In this document: positions 17,328 through 20,327 of the stretch, one piece after another
Position numbering within the stretch: position 1 is the first letter of the stretch
How the letters are laid out: every line of letters begins with the position of its first letter
Assembly: GCA_009801015.1 (NCBI GenBank)
Contig: VHZZ01008024.1
Coordinates: forward strand, 31,478-51,804
Reading direction: 5' to 3'
Origin: Silene noctiflora
Taxonomy: Eukaryota; Streptophyta; Magnoliopsida; Caryophyllales; Caryophyllaceae
Length of the DNA: 20,327 nucleotides
Program-made: the position numbers and the translations under genes
Notes under the pieces: generated by a model
The model's database searches: none
What the model was told of the DNA's origin: nothing
What the model saw: only the letters and a program-made list of their open reading frames with translations

Positions 17328-19769
17328 TTACGGAGTTCTCTTTTCACCGTTTGTGTCCACCTTATCACTATCTTTTTGCCTCTTCTTAGTTCCAAGGATG
17401 AAGTCCTTCACTGAACGTTGTCCTGAGAGTATTGCGTTCCTGATCTGCCATAAATAAGAGAAGCACGACATGTTAACAATAAGAGATGTAAACAAGATTT
17501 AATGGAAGAACATTACAAAAAAACATATCACAGCAGTTTTTCAGTACGAGTGTTTGTATCCTTTTCGCCTTTTTCTCTCTCGTTATTGAAAGTATCCCGG
17601 TTTCTTATAGAAAGATCTACCGGCAGAATACTTTCAGCATATAGTTGGTATGATATAAGTTGGTGCCCGTGCCACGTTGAATAGTAGTTCCATCATGTTT
17701 GGGTGTACATATTACTTTCCAGAGACTGGAGTCTTAGCAGCATGTGCGCTATCACTATCAGTTCTCATAAGTGTCCTAATTGTGGTTTTGTTCCATATTC
17801 ATATTTGTAGTAAGCCAGAAATAATTGGCTTCGACGTAACATTGTAACCCCTGAGCACTTGGGTCAACTGGAATAGAGATTATCTACCTTGAGCAGAGCT
17901 CTCAAGTTCAATTGCCGGGGATTCTGGGAATACAAGGGTGTTCAAACTTAGAATGAAGATCTTTGTTGCCTAGTGTTCCTAACCCGCTATCACAGGACAA
18001 ATTTGATGGTGCAAACTAAAACAAGGATAAAAGGGCTTCAATCTTTCTCATACGTTGTAGTCGGTCTAACTTCTAGAGATAAGGCCTCACCAAGTTTCAA
18101 TCATTCATATTCATTATAGACTGGCGTCAGAGGCCTGCTAAAGGAGAGGGAGAGGACGCCTGCTGACAGGGGTAGGGGATGGAGGAAACAGCCATCCTGT
18201 GAAAATCAGGGGCCAATAGTAATTATTACAAAAACCGAGGAATTTAATAAATTCTTCCACTACTTCAGAGAAGAAAAGTCAATACTTGACGGACTACACC
18301 ATTATTAATTCCATCTTCACAAAAGTAGGACAGGATCCATCAACCATCAAGCAGCTAAGAAAAGTCCTTCAGATTTGTTACTCAGATTCAGATGGCAGCA
18401 GTGTATATTCCCTCTGTCAAATCATAAAAACTTATTCTAACTTTAGGGACGATTCTCTAACAATCTAATCACTTAGCAATAAACATTTGAATGGCTCTCT
18501 CGTTTGCATAAAATGAACCTGAATCTTCAATTGCACCACAATGATACGCAGAACCGGGTTCAACAAAGGGTATTGGGTAACGCCTCAAACTTCATCTCAC
18601 GATCAATATCAGTATATCACTACTCATGGCCTCTCTTGTTAGAGTCGTCACTCAGCCAAGCCTCCCTTTTTGGCTTCACAAGAGCCCTATACGCAAAGCT
18701 TCAAAAATACAACCTTAAGAGCTAAGAGCCTAAGACTAGTCAACATTTAGATCTAAACCCTAATCAATCCTCACTCACCAACCCCTACACAATTAAAATG
18801 GGAGCAAAAACAAGCTTCCAAAGACTAGAGTCCGCACACTCGGTTTTAAAACCTTGATCAGTCCTCACCCTCCAAAGTCTAAACAATCTAAACTCATGCA
18901 CAAACCAATCAAAGAGTGTACCCATGAGAACTTAGATCAACTGGCAAGGGGTTGTTCTAGCTTAACCAGAGGTCTCGTGCTCGAGCCCTGGGAACGCAGC
19001 AGTGTTGAAACTCATGAGGGAGAGCTTTACCGCCCTAGTGGTCCTACCCGGCTCGAATCCGGACTAAACCGGATGGTTTACACCCAAAAAAAAAACCAAT
19101 CAAAGAGTGTAACAACTACAAGAAATCTGAGGCAAGTCTCAACCCACGAGCTACTTCTTGAAAGAGACCAAAGTTGGGAGCGGTCTACCCATTAATTTTT
19201 CCTTCATTAACCGAAAGAGACGATCCGTAGAGATACTCTTGGTGAACACCAGTAAAACAAACCAGTTCATTACCCCAATGAAGCATTAAAAACACTTCAT
19301 AACTACAAAAAGATCAAAATTTTACCACCAAATATAATCATATAAACTGCACCACTAAACGAATCCATGCAAAATCACAAACCCATCAATAATCGAATAA
19401 TCGGTCGTTGCAAGACATAACATTCAATTATATGCATTAAAATCCATCCCATAACTACAAAAAATCAAAACTTTAGCACCTACAAATGAATTCATGCAAA
19501 CCCATCTAATAATCAATCAATTGCAGGACACAGCATCATGATTATGCATCAAAATTAGAAAAATTGATCTGGGCATCATAATTTCAACTAAAATATAAAA
19601 ATTAAAGGAAATAGAAATGCAAGAAATGAAGAAGGGGAAGAAAGGGTATACAGACAGGGTCAAGAACATTGGGTTGAGGACCATAATCAGCAGTTAGAAG
19701 AAGATATGCAGCAACAACAGTTCCCACCATTGTTGTGCGCCTTATTAACTTATCAGTTTGTGGATTCAT
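17328..19769 (-). CDS. Conserved plant small single-pass membrane protein
   Basis: Two exons on the minus strand: 19769-19656 (38 codons) and 17444-17328 (38 codons plus TAA), joined in phase 0. The donor is CCT|GTCTGTATAC, the acceptor TTTATGGCAG, and the intron is 2211 bp. The 76-residue product begins MNPQTDKLIRRTTM, has one hydrophobic segment (about 12-29, TMVGTVVAAYLLLTADY), and then the DYGPQPNVLDP motif. Exon 2 contributes NAILSGQRSVKDFILG and a charged, hydrophilic C-terminus. I recognise the MNPQTD...LLTADYGP...LDP...SVKDFI pattern as a short protein conserved across land plants, annotated as uncharacterised or transmembrane. Its function is unknown to me. The exact family fit across the splice junction supports both exons. 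The intron carries two SINE copies. Confidence 0.85.
17860..17935 (+). mobile_element. Older, truncated SINE copy (tRNA-related head)
   Basis: Box A-like TGGGTCAACTGG (17860-17871) and box B-like GTTCAATTGCC (17906-17916) are separated by 34 bases. The interval TCTACCTTGAGCAGAGCTCTC aligns with the head of the SINE at 18921-19093 (TCTAGCTTAACCAGAGGTCTC). The tail is not recognisable and no target-site duplication was found, so this is an older member of the same family in the same orientation. Confidence 0.5.
18903..19111 (+). mobile_element. Full-length tRNA-derived SINE with target-site duplications
   Basis: AACCAATCAAAGAGTGTA occurs at 18903-18920 and, identically, at 19094-19111. Between them lies an element of about 173 bp. 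It starts CCCATGAGAAC and has box A TAGATCAACTGG (18933-18944) and box B GTGCTCGAGCC (18977-18987), spaced by 32 bases. A body with CCCGGCTCGAATCCGG follows, and it ends in an A-run (about 19086-19095). This is the standard anatomy of a LINE-mobilised plant SINE. It sits within the large intron of the minus-strand small membrane protein gene, in antisense orientation. The exact duplications suggest a fairly recent insertion. Confidence 0.88.
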
Positions 19770-20230
19770 CTTTTTCTTCTCTGATCTTTTCTTAATTCTC
19801 TTTGTTCATTTGAATAATCCGCTGCCTGGTAAGCATCGTGACTCGTGAGTGACTAGCAGTCTATTGACCCAGAATATTGTAGAGCTGACAGCTGTGGTGG
19901 GTGAAAGACCGAAAGGAGACCAGACAAACGGATCAATCAATACCCGTAAAGGAGGATCGATTTTGGGTTGAACCCGCATATTTCGGATCAACTATCAGGT
20001 TATTCAATAATAATTGAGAGGGCCACATGTAAGAGAACCCGAAATAAGAAGGCAAACTGGCTAATATTAAGCCAAATTAAGTACGATTTACGAGTTACGA
20101 GTTACAAGTGTACAAGCCAACCCAATCTTCTCTTTTGAATTAAAAAAAGGCGATGGAAAAAACAATTTTTTTCTCGAACTAGTAAAGAAATGTTAAAAAA
20201 AGGATATAAATAAGTGATCTTTTGAGATGA
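19770..20230. other. Promoter side of the small membrane protein gene
   Basis: A CT-rich stretch directly upstream of the ATG on the minus strand (about 19770-19800) fits a plant 5' UTR. Further out, nothing is recognised except AT-rich DNA; CGAGTTACGAGTTACAAG at 20091-20108 is a short local repetition. Confidence 0.4.
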
Positions 20231-20233
20231 TTA

Positions 20234-20327
20234 CTAGTTTTTATACCCGTGCAATGCACGGGTTAGTTTCATACTTTAGTATATGTTATATTGTTTTGGT
20301 ACGTTTGAAAATACTTGGCCCTATTTT
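20234..20327 (-). mobile_element. 3' terminus of a Helitron (body extends beyond the window)
   Basis: On the minus strand an 8-bp-stem hairpin, ACCCGTGC / GCACGGGT with a 3-base loop (20263-20245), is followed 7 bases later by CTAG (20237-20234) and then a T (20233). Helitrons end in a short GC-rich hairpin followed by CTRR and insert between A and T, so both features fit. The body, at higher coordinates, is only partly inside the window and shows no coding sequence. It is probably a non-autonomous copy. Confidence 0.65.

Noticed and set aside
18854..19195. 113-codon open frame on the plus strand
   Set aside because: It runs straight through the SINE and both target-site duplications, so it is chance.
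1..20327. CRISPR array, operon, biosynthetic cluster or other multi-gene system
   Set aside because: The genes are unrelated plant nuclear genes with introns, and no spaced short-repeat array or co-functional neighbours are present.

Overview
This is nuclear DNA from a flowering plant, most likely a eudicot. The genes have many AT-rich GT-AG introns. There is an intron-free tRNA with plant-type flanks, and LTR-retrotransposon, SINE, Helitron and MITE-like debris lies throughout. Frequent TACGGAGTAC-type repeat ends would fit Caryophyllales (beet, quinoa or spinach relatives), but that placement is a weak inference.

Three protein-coding genes and one tRNA can be supported. (1) Plus strand, coding exons 3825-11230: a ten-exon, 702-residue BZR1-BAM protein, i.e. 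a nuclear beta-amylase-like transcription factor of the BAM8 type. It has an acidic N-terminus, a BZR1/BES1 DNA-binding domain and a glycoside hydrolase 14 fold. Both catalytic glutamates of the hydrolase fold are replaced by aspartate. A probable non-coding first exon and leader intron lie upstream (about 2340-3824). (2) 12667-12740: tRNA-Val with anticodon CAC, with a T-run terminator, between two convergent genes. (3) Minus strand, 16231-13381: a four-exon, 420-residue chloroplast bestrophin-like anion channel (VCCN1 family). (4) Minus strand, 19769-17328: a two-exon, 76-residue conserved plant small membrane protein with a 2.2-kb intron.

Layout: 1-352 is the 3' end of an LTR with a TGTTACA terminus. 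353-2260 is intergenic and holds a decayed Ty3/gypsy protease fragment on the minus strand and a GGGTC-rich repeat. 2270-2500 is the BAM8 promoter and leader. 3825-11230 is BAM8, whose introns hold a TA microsatellite, a 32-bp tandem array, a SINE-tail-like repeat and an inverted-repeat-bounded insertion. 11231-13380 is an AT-rich convergent intergenic region with the tRNA. 13381-16231 is VCCN1, with two SINE-tail-like copies flanking exon 3. 16232-17327 is its promoter side, containing an LTR-like terminus and a possible orphan exon. 17328-19769 is the small membrane protein gene, whose intron carries a full SINE with matching target-site duplications and an older relative. The right edge holds a minus-strand Helitron 3' end.

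The genes are unrelated neighbours, not an operon or a coordinated system. I do not see a novel multi-gene system. The most notable biological signal is the double Glu-to-Asp change plus altered flexible loop in the BAM8-type protein, which fits a regulatory rather than enzymatic role.
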